In this document: positions 30,834 through 42,153 of the stretch, in pieces | Layout of the letters: every line of letters begins with the position of its first letter | How positions within the stretch are numbered: position 1 is the stretch's first letter | Origin: Haematococcus lacustris | Taxonomy: Eukaryota; Chlorophyta; Chlorophyceae; Chlamydomonadales; Haematococcaceae | DNA: 64,000 nucleotides | Reading direction: 5' to 3' | Assembly: GCA_030144725.1 (NCBI GenBank) | Contig: JASKMD010000006.1 | Coordinates: 4,787,555-4,851,554 of the forward strand | Notes under the pieces: generated by a model | What the model was told of the DNA's origin: nothing | Seen by the model: only the letters and a program-made list of their open reading frames with translations | Databases searched by the model: none | Program-made: the position numbers and the translations under genes

Positions 30834-31289
30834 CCAGGCTTGTGAAAATTGCAGATTTTTATTCAGATTTTCGATGAAAATTTTCATCTAAATTTTGAAC
30901 GTATTCACTGCACATCTGAAAGTGCCGGGTGCTAACCCCGGTCAGATCGCAGATCGGGTGTTGCAGAGTGATTGGCTTGGCTGTAAATGGCTTGGCTGGC
31001 GCCAGCGCGCTACAGCCACAGCGGAAGAAGCGCAAGCCTGAAAAGGCCACAGATGGCGGACAGCATGGACGGCTTGCATCTTTTAAACTGGCTTGCATGT
31101 CTGACCTTTGGCAAACTAAGTATTTCTGCATTTCAAACAGTGCAGGCCTACAAACAAGCCGCGTTTAAAAGGATAGGCTGAGAACCATCGGCATCCGCTC
31201 AGTTTCACTGACGATGAAACTCTCACATTTTCACATGAAACACTTTCATTTTCATTGAAAATCGAAAATCTGAAGATTCACAAGCCTGG
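30834..31289. mobile_element. MITE, 456 bp, with TTGTAA target duplication
   Basis: Terminal inverted repeats begin CCAGGCTTGTGAA at both ends (13 bp perfect), followed by AT-rich subterminal motifs with CAGATTTTCGAT on both sides. Direct repeats TTGTAA flank it at 30828-30833 and 31290-31295. It has no coding capacity. The family is unknown. Length, TIR and direct flanking repeats fit a non-autonomous DNA transposon. Confidence 0.8.
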
Positions 31290-31888
31290 TTGTAACAAAC
31301 TACAGGGTGCCGCACTAGTCATATTCAACAGGTGGGTCTGGTGACTGTGAACCACAACAGAGCAATAGACACTAAAGCAACCCAGTTCATAGTTCACATA
31401 CTCAGCAAGTCCTCAATATGACTACACCAGCCAATTTAATTATCGGGAGAGGGTAGCTCACCCTCATGCTGCCGCACAAAACAGGACTCAATTTTCATAC
31501 AAAGCAGGTGAGAACACGCCATAGATCTCATGACATGTGGAGGAGTGAATGCATCACAACTAATGTCATACAAGACACAACCCCAGTATCATTGTGGCAC
31601 CAGAACTTGACATCATAGACAGCCATATAAGATAGCATCAACATAGCATTCATGCAAGTTGGGTGGTGGCTGACAGAGCCAACACTTCGTCATTAACATT
31701 GTGAGTCATTACTATAGCAGGGTTTGGCAGCAGTGAAACCCAGCAGTGCTTTCAAATCAGCCAGAGGCATTAAGCATGCGAGCATGCCCCACTTACAGCC
31801 AGGATGTCATCCATGCTTGTAAGTCCCATTTGCAACTGCATGCGTTGTTTCCTGCAGCCGCATCACACATCATATTACTTGCAAACTG
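31290..31888. other. Unassigned, AT-richer spacer
   Basis: No gene was seen. It probably contains the 3' flank of the following minus-strand gene; no clear polyadenylation word (TGTAA type) was fixed. Confidence 0.35.
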
Positions 31889-33530
31889 CTATAGCCCATC
31901 AGGCCAGGGCTGACAGAAGGGTTCCTGCGCACACCTGGTTAGCTTGACGCTTGGCAGCTGCTCTTGCTCAGTTGCAGAGGATGGCTTCTCGGCAAATCTG
32001 GCTGGCACTGAGACAATGCTTTCCGGCTGAATGTGCTTGTTGCAGCCTGGGCTGGCAGGTGTTGCTGTCTTGCCAAGCATATCAGCCTCAGCGGGGGCTG
32101 CTGTTGTGAGGCTCTCAGGGCGGTTCCTGCTCTTGCAGCCCATGCTTGCTTTGTTGTCCAAGCCCGCCCTGCCAGGCACCTGGCCTTGCACTTTCATCCA
32201 GGACCCCCATGGAGCCAGCACCTTGCGGCCAGCAATCTGCTCTGAAGATTCCCCTGCGCTCAAAGCGACCCAGCACTGAGTCACAGTGCAAAGACGATGG
32301 TGCATGCAAGCCTGCCGGCGTGCAACCAGTCTTACCTGTGACTATGTGTACGAGGTAGTCATGCACATTCGTGAAACCAGCCTCTTTGGCCAGACGTACG
32401 ACTTGGTGGGTAGGCTCAAGAGAAAGCTGCAGGGGCAGCGCATGAGGAAGCGGGGTTAAAGCGGTGAGCACATGTCCCTCAGTCAATGAAAGGTTGACAT
32501 CAGTTGCTAAAGCAACCAACTAACCTTTTTGCGGCATGGACCGCAATTGCAGCAGCACACACATCCTGCTCCACAGCTGCCACGGCACCCGGGGCACTGC
32601 CAAGAGCCGCTGGCTGCAGCAGCCACACAATCCTCCCCGTGCCGGTTCTTGAGGCACATCTTACTGTGAGTATGCAAGGCATCAAGGTAGTAAGGGAGTA
32701 AGACACAATTAGATGAAGGCGCAGCAGTGGTCCAACATGGACCAGCAGCACTTGCATGTCCACCACCTAGTCAGAAACTCCTACCAGAAGGAGGTGGGCA
32801 GTCGCCTCCCCTTGCCACAGCCTGGGTTGCTGCAAGTCACGTGCTCCTCCAGTGTCTTCTGGCGGCACCAATGGCAGGTCACCCCGTGCTTGCTGTCATA
32901 CACTCGACCACCCTGTACCCTCACTCCCTTGCCACTGTCCATGGCCTGGCGCTTTGAAGCCTCATACACCTGGGACTCTGACTCCAAAGACAAGCCATCT
33001 GCGCTGTCTGGCTGGACAGTGACACGAATGCCTGCACTGGCTCGTAGCTCCTCAACCTCCTCAGCACTCAACACTCGCAGGGTGCACACAGCTGGTTGAG
33101 CTTCGCATCGTGGCTTTGCAATCTCTTCCTGCAGCATGAAGGAGGACAAGGTTGCACCCTGCACTCAAGGGGGCTGTAGGTTGACCACATGGGGGGAACA
33201 CACCCACCTTGTAGCACACTACAGGACGCTCCCTTCCTGAACGACGGCTAGGTTCTAAGCAGGCGTCGACCTTTACTCGGCTGCGACGCGGCTGTGTCTG
33301 TTCGCTGCTCTCCGATGCCTTGGGGTCCAATGCTGTGACTGCTGCTGCTACAGCAGGCAGCTGTAGCTCCTGTAGCTCGAGAACAAGTGGCAACCCCTTG
33401 CTTCTCGCGTTGACCAAAAAGTTTAGCGCCATCGAAAGACTCGGCTTACCATAAGACGCTTCTTGTTCGCTGCAACGCGTTCATTGCGCTCGCGCTCAAA
33501 GGCTGCCAGAGATGTGCAGGGAAGCGCCAT
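31889..33530 (-). CDS. CDCA7-like zinc-finger protein (zf-4CXXC_R1 domain)
   Basis: Start ATG 33530. Exons: 33450-33530 (FERERNERVAANKKRLM), 33208 to about 33405, about 32830-33128, 32525-32663, 32336-32426 and 31889-32253. The domain runs CHWCRQKT, CSNPGCGKGRR, SFCKMCLKNRHGED, WQCPGCRGSCGAGC ... CRKK, then AKEAGFTNVHDYL. This is the CDCA7 / MAOA-repressor R1 four-CXXC zinc finger, with a phase-consistent Cys created across the 32830/32663 splice. CDCA7 proteins recruit HELLS/DDM1 chromatin remodellers to hemimethylated DNA, so a role in DNA-methylation maintenance is likely by family. The last exon is low-complexity tail. Nearest neighbour on the same strand is WRAP73, about 400 bp upstream. 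Confidence 0.85.
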
Positions 33531-33932
33531 TTGCTGTGGCGAGGGTCAATGTCGGCACAGCAAGCGGTCTTATGCCACACGCAAAGTTTAGATGATTGCA
33601 TGTACCGGTCAAAGTCGTTCGATATTGGGTTTACTGTAAGAATAATTTTCAACTTTTGGTCAGCGAGACACTCAGTATGTGATCGCTCCACTTACTAGCC
33701 ATAATCCACTAGAATGCACTGATTGAAACGACACTGCGTCCTCATCTTTCTGAATACCGTTAGGTACCACCAGACCATCTTCATAGCCCATCTTCTTCAT
33801 AACCCAGTACAAGAGGTATTCCCACACACCTCGCTCTTCTTGACCATATGAGGGCTGCCCCTTACTGCATACTGGACCTGTTATTGCTGCTGCTAACCCT
33901 GCTGGCTTACTGTGCTTAGTGGCTCAATGCCG
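33531..33932. other. Intergenic between CDCA7-like gene and WRAP73
   Basis: About 400 bp between two minus-strand genes: the 3' end of WRAP73 on the right and the promoter of the CDCA7-like gene on the left. No conserved motif was identified. Confidence 0.5.
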
Positions 33933-36892
33933 CTAAGTATTCAAGTAAGCACAGCAAAATGTATCTTGGTCAGCTAGCATGAAGCTGGTTCCTGTTGGTC
34001 CCCACATCACACACTGTGCCTTGAAACCCTGGAGAGGGATAAACACGACTGATGCACCTGTGGCCATCAACATCAAGCAGGGTCGCCGCACCGCCGAGTG
34101 TCTCCACCACCACAGTTGCCAGTTGGGCAAACCAAAGCAGCCACACCATTCCGCCATTGGCCATGACTCACCATCTGGTGTCCACATAAACACTTTGCTA
34201 GTACCGGTAACAACAGCCAGCGAGCAGCCCTGTAAGCAGAGAGCACACAGCAATAGCAATAGCCGTACAGAGCCCCTTGTGAGAGACCAGGGCAGTAGGT
34301 TGGGTCACACCTGAGGCGCCCACTGCATGTCCTTCACAGCTTGCTGGTGGCTGAGCACTGCGCTGAGCTCCATGGTCGCCATGTCCCACACCCACACACT
34401 GTGCGCCTGGTTGGCATTGATGGTCACCAGGAAGCGGCTGTCCGGGCTCCAGCAGGCGTGGCCTGCGCATACAATGGAGCTGCAGGGCACAGTCAGCCAG
34501 AGCAGAAACCATGGCTGTCAGCAAGCCACGCTCGGAAGCACTGTGGAGCCAGGGGTGGCATGACAGTGAACTGGGTGAGCAGTCGTTGCGACCTGCTGGG
34601 AAAAGGACTCAAAACGTATGCGGCCCTGTGAAGACAGCCTGGGGTTGCAGGGAGCCACGCACCGATGCCTAGCTGTAGCTGGTGTTCGGCCATGTCAGGT
34701 TTTGTGCACGGTACTGGCGCTGGCAAGGCACTGATGACGTACTTGCTACGGCCCTGCGTCCAGCAATGCTTTGCACGTGTGCAAGGCACACTTGGGCTGA
34801 CGGCACCCACATGTTGCACCGTGCCCATGCTGCTATGTGGACACCAGTGTGGTGGCTGACAGCAGTCTGGCTGCAAGGTATGCGCAACGCCCTACATTAA
34901 GCTCGCATGGCAGCAAGGCTCCTTGCCATCAGCCAGCAGGGCAAGCAGACCTGTGTGGTCACCTGGTGGAGCCGTGGCAGGGATTTGGTGGGCGTAGAGC
35001 CCAAGGCCTCGCTGCCCTCTTCATGCACCTGCGCAGCAAGCTGTGGCCATGGGTGCCAGGCAGAGCCAGAAGCAGGACGCAGGACAGTTGCAGTGGGGCT
35101 CAGCCCCACATGCGCTTGGTTTGCGTGTCAACCCACACCCTGCTTGCGCTGGTGGTGGCGGCACGCTGCCCCGGCCCCAGGCACTGCGCACCTCGCGGTA
35201 CATCACCACATGCTCTGGGCTGTCCAGCTGGGAGGGGTGCCTGGCCTCCAGCAGTGGCTGCCAGGTCACATGGTCCAGCACCCTGCACGCCTGAGGGCGC
35301 AACACATCCGGGGCCAGGCAGCGGCACATCATAGGGACAGCAGCGCATGTAGCACGCTGTGGGTGTACTCCATGGGAGCTGGGAGCAAAGCTGAATCGGG
35401 TGTAATCAGCCACTTGACTTAATCAGCGGACTGTTGAGGTGAAGAGGGTGTGTGCAACTGCGGTGTTTGATGTATGAAGGCCTTCCCTCACAGGGTGGTT
35501 GAACCCACAGCTGGTTGGGCACAGTGGCAGGTTGCACTCCTGCATGGTGCTGTGTCTGGGTTGTGAGCGTCTTCCTGCTATCACACCAACCTGAACACGC
35601 CAGAAGGAGCTGCTGACAGGCTGGGTGCTCCACATGTGGGATGGCAAGGCCACTGGCACCCTGGCCCTGCATCTGCCCACCATGCAGCAGCCAGCAGTGG
35701 AGCGCACCTGGTCATAGCTGCCCACCGCCAGCAGCTGCCCTCCAGGGCTCCAGGCGCAGCTCTTGATGCCCAGGCCCATCCCCTGTGCGCCTGGCTGAGG
35801 GCCTGGCTGGAACAGGGTCAGCAGCCTGCCCTGGGCGCTGAAGACCTGCAGCCTGGCCGTGGCCACCAAGGACGCTTGGCACAACTGCCAAACATACGCA
35901 AACCTGTCACTCCTATTGGTGCTGCCATACTAGACAGTGTCAGTTGAGCTTGTGGCAGCTTGGGCCAAGTGCTGTTGATGTGGTGATCAAAGAAACAGGC
36001 TGTCTTTGGCACTAGGTGGGGCAGGGGCACCAAGTGGTGTGTGTGTGTGTATGATCATGGTGACGCTGGTGATGATGATGCAGCAGGCAGCTCTCATGTG
36101 TGCATGCCACTGGTGGCTCAGGTATGTGCACGTCAGTGCCTGGCCCAGGGGTGGCACTTGCCTGTTGGCCAGGCAGCTGTCCCACACCACCAGGCAGGTA
36201 CAATCAGGTGACCAGGCCAGGTTCACCGCATCCCGTGTGTCGCATGGGAAGTGTGACACCTGCTGCCAGCTGCCCACGTTGTAGACAGTGATGTGGTCTT
36301 TGAGGTCATAGCGCTGTAAGGCACGCAGGAGGCAAAGCAGCACACCTGGACACAGCACTAGGTTGCTGCTCCCACCCCTCTAATCCGATCAACGCCCTGT
36401 GTGCTGGCTTAGACGTCCATGCACCAGACACCAGCGCACCTCCAGGACAGCAAGCATGCGGCCATCCTTGGAGAATGCCATGCCCTTGTCAGAGTGTTTT
36501 GAGCCTCTTATATAGGTGCACCGCCGGTCCATTAGGTTCCACACAGTCAAGCGGATGTTGAACTGGGCCAAGGCCAGCACACTAACGCCATCAGGTGCCC
36601 ACAGCACGCGGCACACCCCTGCTGGTCCCTCATCTATCTTGCAGCTCCATTCTGGGTCATCCACGGCCCAAATTTGCACCAATGAGCGTTGGCTCTGGCT
36701 GCACAGGATGTACAAGGAGTTGCTGGACCACTCCAGCTGAGTTATGCGGTCCAAACAGCTGTACAGCTGCACAATGCGCAATGTCTCTACTTCGCGAATG
36801 ATGAGGCGATAGTCAACAGCAGCTGCACAGAACCGGCCATTAGGAGAGTATGCCGGGGGTAGGCTGCATTTGTAGCTCTCGCTGAAGTCCAT
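33933..36892 (-). CDS. WRAP73: WD40 protein WRAP73 (WDR8), centriole/spindle-pole factor
   Basis: Nine exons. Phase-checked ones are 36440-36892, 36162-36313, 35708-35852, 34311-34462 and 34172-34229, with the last 33933-34057 ending in TAG. The start MDFSESYK and the order of WD40 strands match the family throughout: EVETLRIVQLYSCLDRI, CKIDEGPAG, AVNLAWSPDCTCLVVWD, AVGSYD, VLDHVTW, WSPDSRFLVTIN, VWVWDMATMELSAVL. Exons about 35192-35290, 34955-35033 and 34672-34758 are read from conserved words (HPSQLDSPEHVV; SKYVISALP). Intron 2 begins AG|GCAAGT, a GC-AG intron required by frame. WRAP73 works with SSX2IP/MSD1-type partners at microtubule-organising centres and basal bodies. It shares a short divergent upstream region with GLDH. 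Confidence 0.9.
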
Positions 36893-37051
36893 GACTAACG
36901 CAAGACTCACACAGCAATGCTACTGACGCTTTTGAACCTTGCTTCGGGAATCAGTAGTGACAGCCTGGTGAAGGTTTGATTTTTCTTGCTTCACACGCAA
37001 TGCTGATTGCAGGACTTGCGACTCGAGGGCCCCGTTAGGTTGCGCGTCGCA
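36893..37051. promoter_or_regulatory. Divergent (bidirectional) promoter between WRAP73 and GLDH
   Basis: Only 159 bases separate the two start codons, on opposite strands. Both genes must be controlled from here or from within the first exons. No TATA box or known motif was pinned down. Confidence 0.55.
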
Positions 37052-40000
37052 ATGCTGCGCTACGGCCTCAGCCGGCTCGTCAGCTGTGGCCTTCGGGCCG
37101 GAGGGCGATGCCACTTCGGCTCGCAAGCAAGCGTGGAGAAGCTGAGCAATGCAAGGAGAGGGTCCCAAGGATTGGGCATTCCAGGCAAGTCCGCACATGC
37201 GTGGTCCCGATGAAGCCGGCTTACGGGCCGTGGGGGATTGTGCCGCAGGGGATGCTTACCATCCTGGCTTGCCTGCGGGCGTCATCATCAATGACCCAAG
37301 CAAAGTTAGCCCATTCCGCCGAGGCCTGGCTCGCTTCCTACAGGTTTTCCTTCCCATCTCTGGTGTTACCGTGGTGACTCTTGCATTCATGTACCCGGAC
37401 CACGACCCCTTGGTTCTGGAAAGGCCCCCTCCAGAAGTTCTGTATAGCATGGCAGACAAACAGGGGAACGAGGAAACTCTCATCAATTGGTCGGCAACCC
37501 ATGAAGCCAAGCCCAAGTAAGCTGGTGGTGGCGATGCATGAGGTGAGGAGGCACAGAGGATGACAACACTGCTGCACACCTACTCCCTCTGCAGGCGGCT
37601 CTTGCAGCCAACCACTGACGTAGAGGTAGAGTCGTTCTTGAGGTCAGCATCGCGTGCCAAGCACAAGCTCCGGGTCATAGGCAGTGGGCTGAGTCCCAAT
37701 GGCATGGGTCTTAGCAGTGAGGGCGTGATGACCATGGCCCTGCTGGACAAGGTGTTGCGGGTGGACAAGGACAAGCAGCAGGTGAGCAGCAGGGTGTTGA
37801 TCACACCGCCCAGAAGTTCTTCATGTCCAGGGCCAGCAGCCTGGCAACTTTGCAAGCGAGGCCGCAGCCAGGGTAGAGCTGGAGTTGGAGCTAGGGGTAG
37901 GATGCAAAGACGCATGCCCGCAGGCTGCGATGGGACACACACCTTGCCCGCACCCATCAGAGGCCTTGCATGGTTTGTTTGTCATGCTTGCTGGTGTGAT
38001 GTGGCTGCTGTATCTCCCTGGTTAAATGGTTGATGTGTGTGTGTGTGTGGCTTGGTGCTGGTGGGTCAGGTGACAGTGCAGGCGGGGTGCCGGGTTCAAG
38101 CCCTGGTGGAGGCGCTGGCGCCGCACGGCCTGACGCTGCAGAACTTTGCCAGTGTGCGGGAGCAGCAGATCGGAGGCTTCACGCAGGCAGGTACCTGGCA
38201 GTGGCACTGCTGCGGGGGCTGGCCGGGGCCCTGGTGAGGCGGCAGGGCTGCCCCTGCTGGTGCACCGGAGGCTGCAGCACAGGCTGGTGGGGTGCTGCTG
38301 CATGAGCTAGGGTTTGCAGGAGTCTGAATCAAGCTCTGGTGTGAAGCTGCACCACCCAGTCTGGACTACTGCCCAACGTCAGCTGCCCTACCATCCACCA
38401 CCATCCCTCACACTGTCTTGGTTTGCCCTGGGCAGTAGGCTGCTGCAACTCACGCTCTCAGCTGCCCCGCTGCAGGTAGGGGCGCACGGCACCGGGGCTC
38501 GCCTGCCCCCAGTGGATGACCAGGTGGTGGCCATGAGGCTGGTCACGCCAGGTGTGGGCGCGCTGGCCCTCAGCCACCAGGCAGAGCCGGACCTGTTCCG
38601 CCTGGCTAGGGTCGGCCTGGGCGCCCTGGGCGTGGTCACGCAGGTGCGGCCCGCCTGAACCAGCCCTGCAGCCAGCCCCCAGCGCAGGGCTCAGTGTGCA
38701 GGGCCCAGTGGGCAGAGTCAGCCGCCTAGAGGGCTGACCAGGCCCTGGCCTGCTCCCTGGCCCTGCCCTGCGCAGGCCACGCTGCAGTGTGTGGCGCGGC
38801 ACCGCCTGGTGGAGCGCACCTTCACAGCCTCAGCGGCGGAGGTCAGGAAGAACCACGTGCGGTATGGCCCACGCAGCAGCAGCCAGCCCCTACTGCCCTC
38901 CCTCGCAGACGCCAAGCACCCCGCCCCACCCCACCTCCAGCCCTATGTTCCGCCGCTGCTCCCCCCTTACCTGCCCACCTCCATCTCCCTCCTGGCAAGC
39001 CCCAGCCCTGCCCCTGCGGTGCGTGGTGGCGGCTGCAGGTGGCTGCAGGGTCACCAGCACCTGCGCTACATGTGGCTGCCCTACACCGACACCGTGGTGG
39101 TGGTGCAGGCCGACCCTCTGAACAGCCCCACTGGCCAGGCAGCCCTGGCAGCCGCCGGCCTGTCTGTCCCCGACCTGCCCCCAGACAGCCCGGACAGGGA
39201 AATGGTCACCACGGCCAACAGGGGTGGGGCGGCGGCAGCGGCAGCGCAGCTCAAGCCTTTGCAAGGTGGGGCAGGCGGTGCGGCACAGCAGCCTGGCAGT
39301 GCTGGTGCAGCAGGCAGCAGGGGCTGACGCTGCAGGCTAACGACTTTGGCACACACTGCTGTGGCTCCATTGCTGCACTGGCCTGCCTCTGGTCCTCACA
39401 CTCTACCTGGCTGCCTGCCCCCCTGCCCCCTGGCCTGTGTTCCCGCGGCCTCCAGACCTCCTGCGTCAGCGCCGGTCAGCTCAGGGCCAGCCAGTGGGCG
39501 AGGAGGAGGTGGCTGGGCTGAGCGCCACACAGCTGCGTGACGCGCTGCTGGCCTGCGACCCCCTAAGCCAGGTGCGCTGCAGGCCAGTGGGCGCGGGTCA
39601 GGGTGGGGGGAGGGAAGGGGCAGGGGCTCGCAGCCAGTCAGGCAGGTGGCAGGCGGTGCGTTGAGTCAGGTGGTGGAGCCTGCTGCCCAGGCGGTGGCCC
39701 CAGCAGTCTGTGAGGGGGTGGCTGTGCTGCGGCCTGGCTGCCCCTGCAGGAGTGGGTGGCGGCTGTGAACCAGGCAGAGGCTGCTTACTGGCGGCGCTGC
39801 TCAGGGGTGCGGGTCGGCTGGTCGGACCAGATCCTGGGCTTTGACTGCGGTGGCCAGCAGTGGGTGGAGGAGGTGAGGCGAGGCGAGGCCAGGCCCCCCT
39901 CTACCAGGCCAGCTGTGGCGAGGGGGGATTTGGGGGGAGGTTTGGACGGGTTAGGTTAGGTGGGTAAGGTGGGAGGGTCGGACTGCTGCTGCAGCTGAGG

Positions 40001-41243
40001 GTGCGGCAGGGGCGCCAGGGCTAAGCCGGGTCCAGTTGGCAGCGCTGAGGCGGAGCAACAGCAGCCAGCACTGCCACCTCCTGGCTGCACACTCTGCTGT
40101 CTCATGCTGCCGCAAACCTAATTACAGACTGCCTGCCTGGCTGCCGTGCCCAGACCTGCCTGCCAGTGGGGCGGCTGGACGCACTATCCGGCAGCACCCG
40201 GGACATGGAGTTCATGGCGGCACTGATGAAGGAGATTCAGCGCAACAAGGTGTGCAAGGGTGGGAAGGAGACAGCGGTCGAGGCAGATGTAGTTGTTAGG
40301 CTGTCAGGCTGCGTGAGGCGCAGAGGGCTCTGGGGGTCTGGCACCAGGGTGGACCCCCTGCCCCTGGCTTGCTGCTGCTGCTGTAGGTGCCTGCCCCCTG
40401 CCCCATTGAGCAGCGCTGGAGCTGCGGCAGCGCCAGCAGCCTGAGCCCCGCTCACGGCTCCCCTGACGAGGTGTTCAGCTGGGTGGGCGTCATCATGTAC
40501 CTGCCTGACGAGGAGCAGGCCAGGGCGCAGGTCACGCAGGCGTGAGTGCGGGATGGGGGCGCTGGGGCCGCGGGCGCTGGGTGCAGCCAGCCGTCACGCT
40601 GTGCTCTTGTTAGGCGGAGTGCTGGCGGGTGGCCTGGACAGCTGAGTGTAGTCAAGGCCCCTGCAGGTCTTTAGGTCTGGTGCACCGGGTATCAATCTAC
40701 AGCGCAGGAGCCGGAAATCAGCGGCCAGTATCGCGGCAAGGTAGGCAGGGGTCACAGTCCCCAGGCAGTTCAGGGGGCTGGCTAGTGTGGCGCTAAGCTA
40801 GCAGCATGGCTTCACAGCCCCACTGAACTCCAGGCTGCCAGTGGGCGACTTTGCAACTGGGTTGGGGCAGCTGGCTTAGCTTGTGCTGTGCTGCAAGGTG
40901 TCGCCCTGGTCCCCTGCTTTCCTCACCTGGCAATGGACTAGGCTATACGGGTATGGGTATGGGGATTGCAAGTGGCCAATACGCAGCGCCCGCTGCTGCC
41001 TGTCCCCTCAGGTTCAAGGCGTACAGCAGGCTGGTGCGCGACAAGCTTGCGCCGCGTTTCAACGCGCTGCCGCACTGGGCCAAGCTGGAGGTGCCTGACA
41101 GCGGCGCCGAGCTCAAGGGGCTGCGGGCGCGCCTGGCTGCCCGCTACCCGCTGCCTCAGTTCAGCTCCTACAGGGAGGTGCTGGACCCTGAGGCGGTGCT
41201 GGCCAACGATTGGCTGGACAGCCTGCTGCCATTGCAGCCGTGA
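37052..41243 (+). CDS. GLDH: L-galactono-1,4-lactone dehydrogenase (ascorbate synthesis)
   Basis: ATG 37052 opens an Arg/Ser-rich presequence (MLRYGLSRLVSCGLR), as expected for mitochondrial import. Intron 1 (37185-37248) is GC-AG. Exon 2 (37249-37516) adds a membrane-like segment and ETLINWSATHE. Then: 37595-37781 (VIGSGLSPNGMGLS, the FAD-binding plant GLDH signature), 38070-38186 (VTVQAGCRVQ ... REQQIGGFTQ, GC donor), 38476-38643 (VGAHGTGARLPP), 38776-38856 (ATLQCVARH), 39049-39265 (YMWLPYTDTVVVV), 39750-39872 (VNQAEAAYW; GWSDQILGFDCGGQQW), about 40155-40249, 40387 to about 40541 (FSWVGVIMYLP) and 41012-41243 (FKAYSRL ... PLPQF, stop). The product oxidises L-galactonolactone to ascorbate, passing electrons to cytochrome c. 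No lesions seen. Confidence 0.9.
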
Positions 41244-42153
41244 GGGGCCGGGCTGCACCAGGCTGCTGCTGCAGCTGGGGAAGGAGGGGCTGCGGGCGCT
41301 GCAGCTAGGGGCTGCACAGGCTGCTGTGGCCCCTGCTCATGCCCATACCCGTGGACTGGCTGCCAAGGGGTGGGTGAACATGGGATCGGCCCGGCCTGAC
41401 AGCAGCTGCAGCAGGGGCCCCTGGTGGTGGTGTGCGATGGGGAATTGTTCAGCCGGGCTGCCTGCTACAACCATGCGCTGACCAACGTGGCGCTGCCCCT
41501 TCACTCCAGTCTGGCAGCCATGCTGCCCAGTGACCTGAATGCTGACGATGGTTTTGAACTGCTGGATTGACTTGCGCTGCCACAGCCTCTAACCCCGTCG
41601 CCCCTGGCGCCCCAGCAGACAGCAGTGGCCGTGCTCACACAGGCTGCCAGTTTATGATTGCAATGGCGACTGACACGTCCCCCCTCATGCCTCACGCTCG
41701 CCCCTCTCCTGTGTGGAACTGCCTGGTCCTGGCCCTGGCTCGGCGGCAGCCCCCACTTGGCCAGCTCCTGCTGCCCCTGGTGAATAATGTACAGATAGAA
41801 GCGTATCAAAGCACCCAACAACTTCCGCCCCTTGTTTCTAGTATAAAACCCACTCCGACGGCTGCTCTGACCAATTGAGGGCGCCGAGGGCCGAGCTGAT
41901 CCGGGTGGTCCGGCTGCTGCACCCGCTCATCATCATGGCATAGCATTTACTTGAAGTAATCTTTCAACACCGACCTGACTAGGACGCCCTTAATGCCTAA
42001 CTAGGTCAGTGAGTGCATATTCACAGCCGTTCACCTACAAGGAGTCGATTTCCCTTGCCAGATTTTCAGCCTGGTCAATCATAAAGATTCGAGCTCTTTA
42101 ATCTTCTGTTCACATCTACCTGTGTGCCTAGCCAAGTCCGCTCAAGGGGCTAG
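41244..42153. other. Intergenic GLDH - MBOAT
   Basis: About 0.9 kb with no coding signal I trust. It contains the GLDH 3' region and the MBOAT promoter. Confidence 0.5.
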
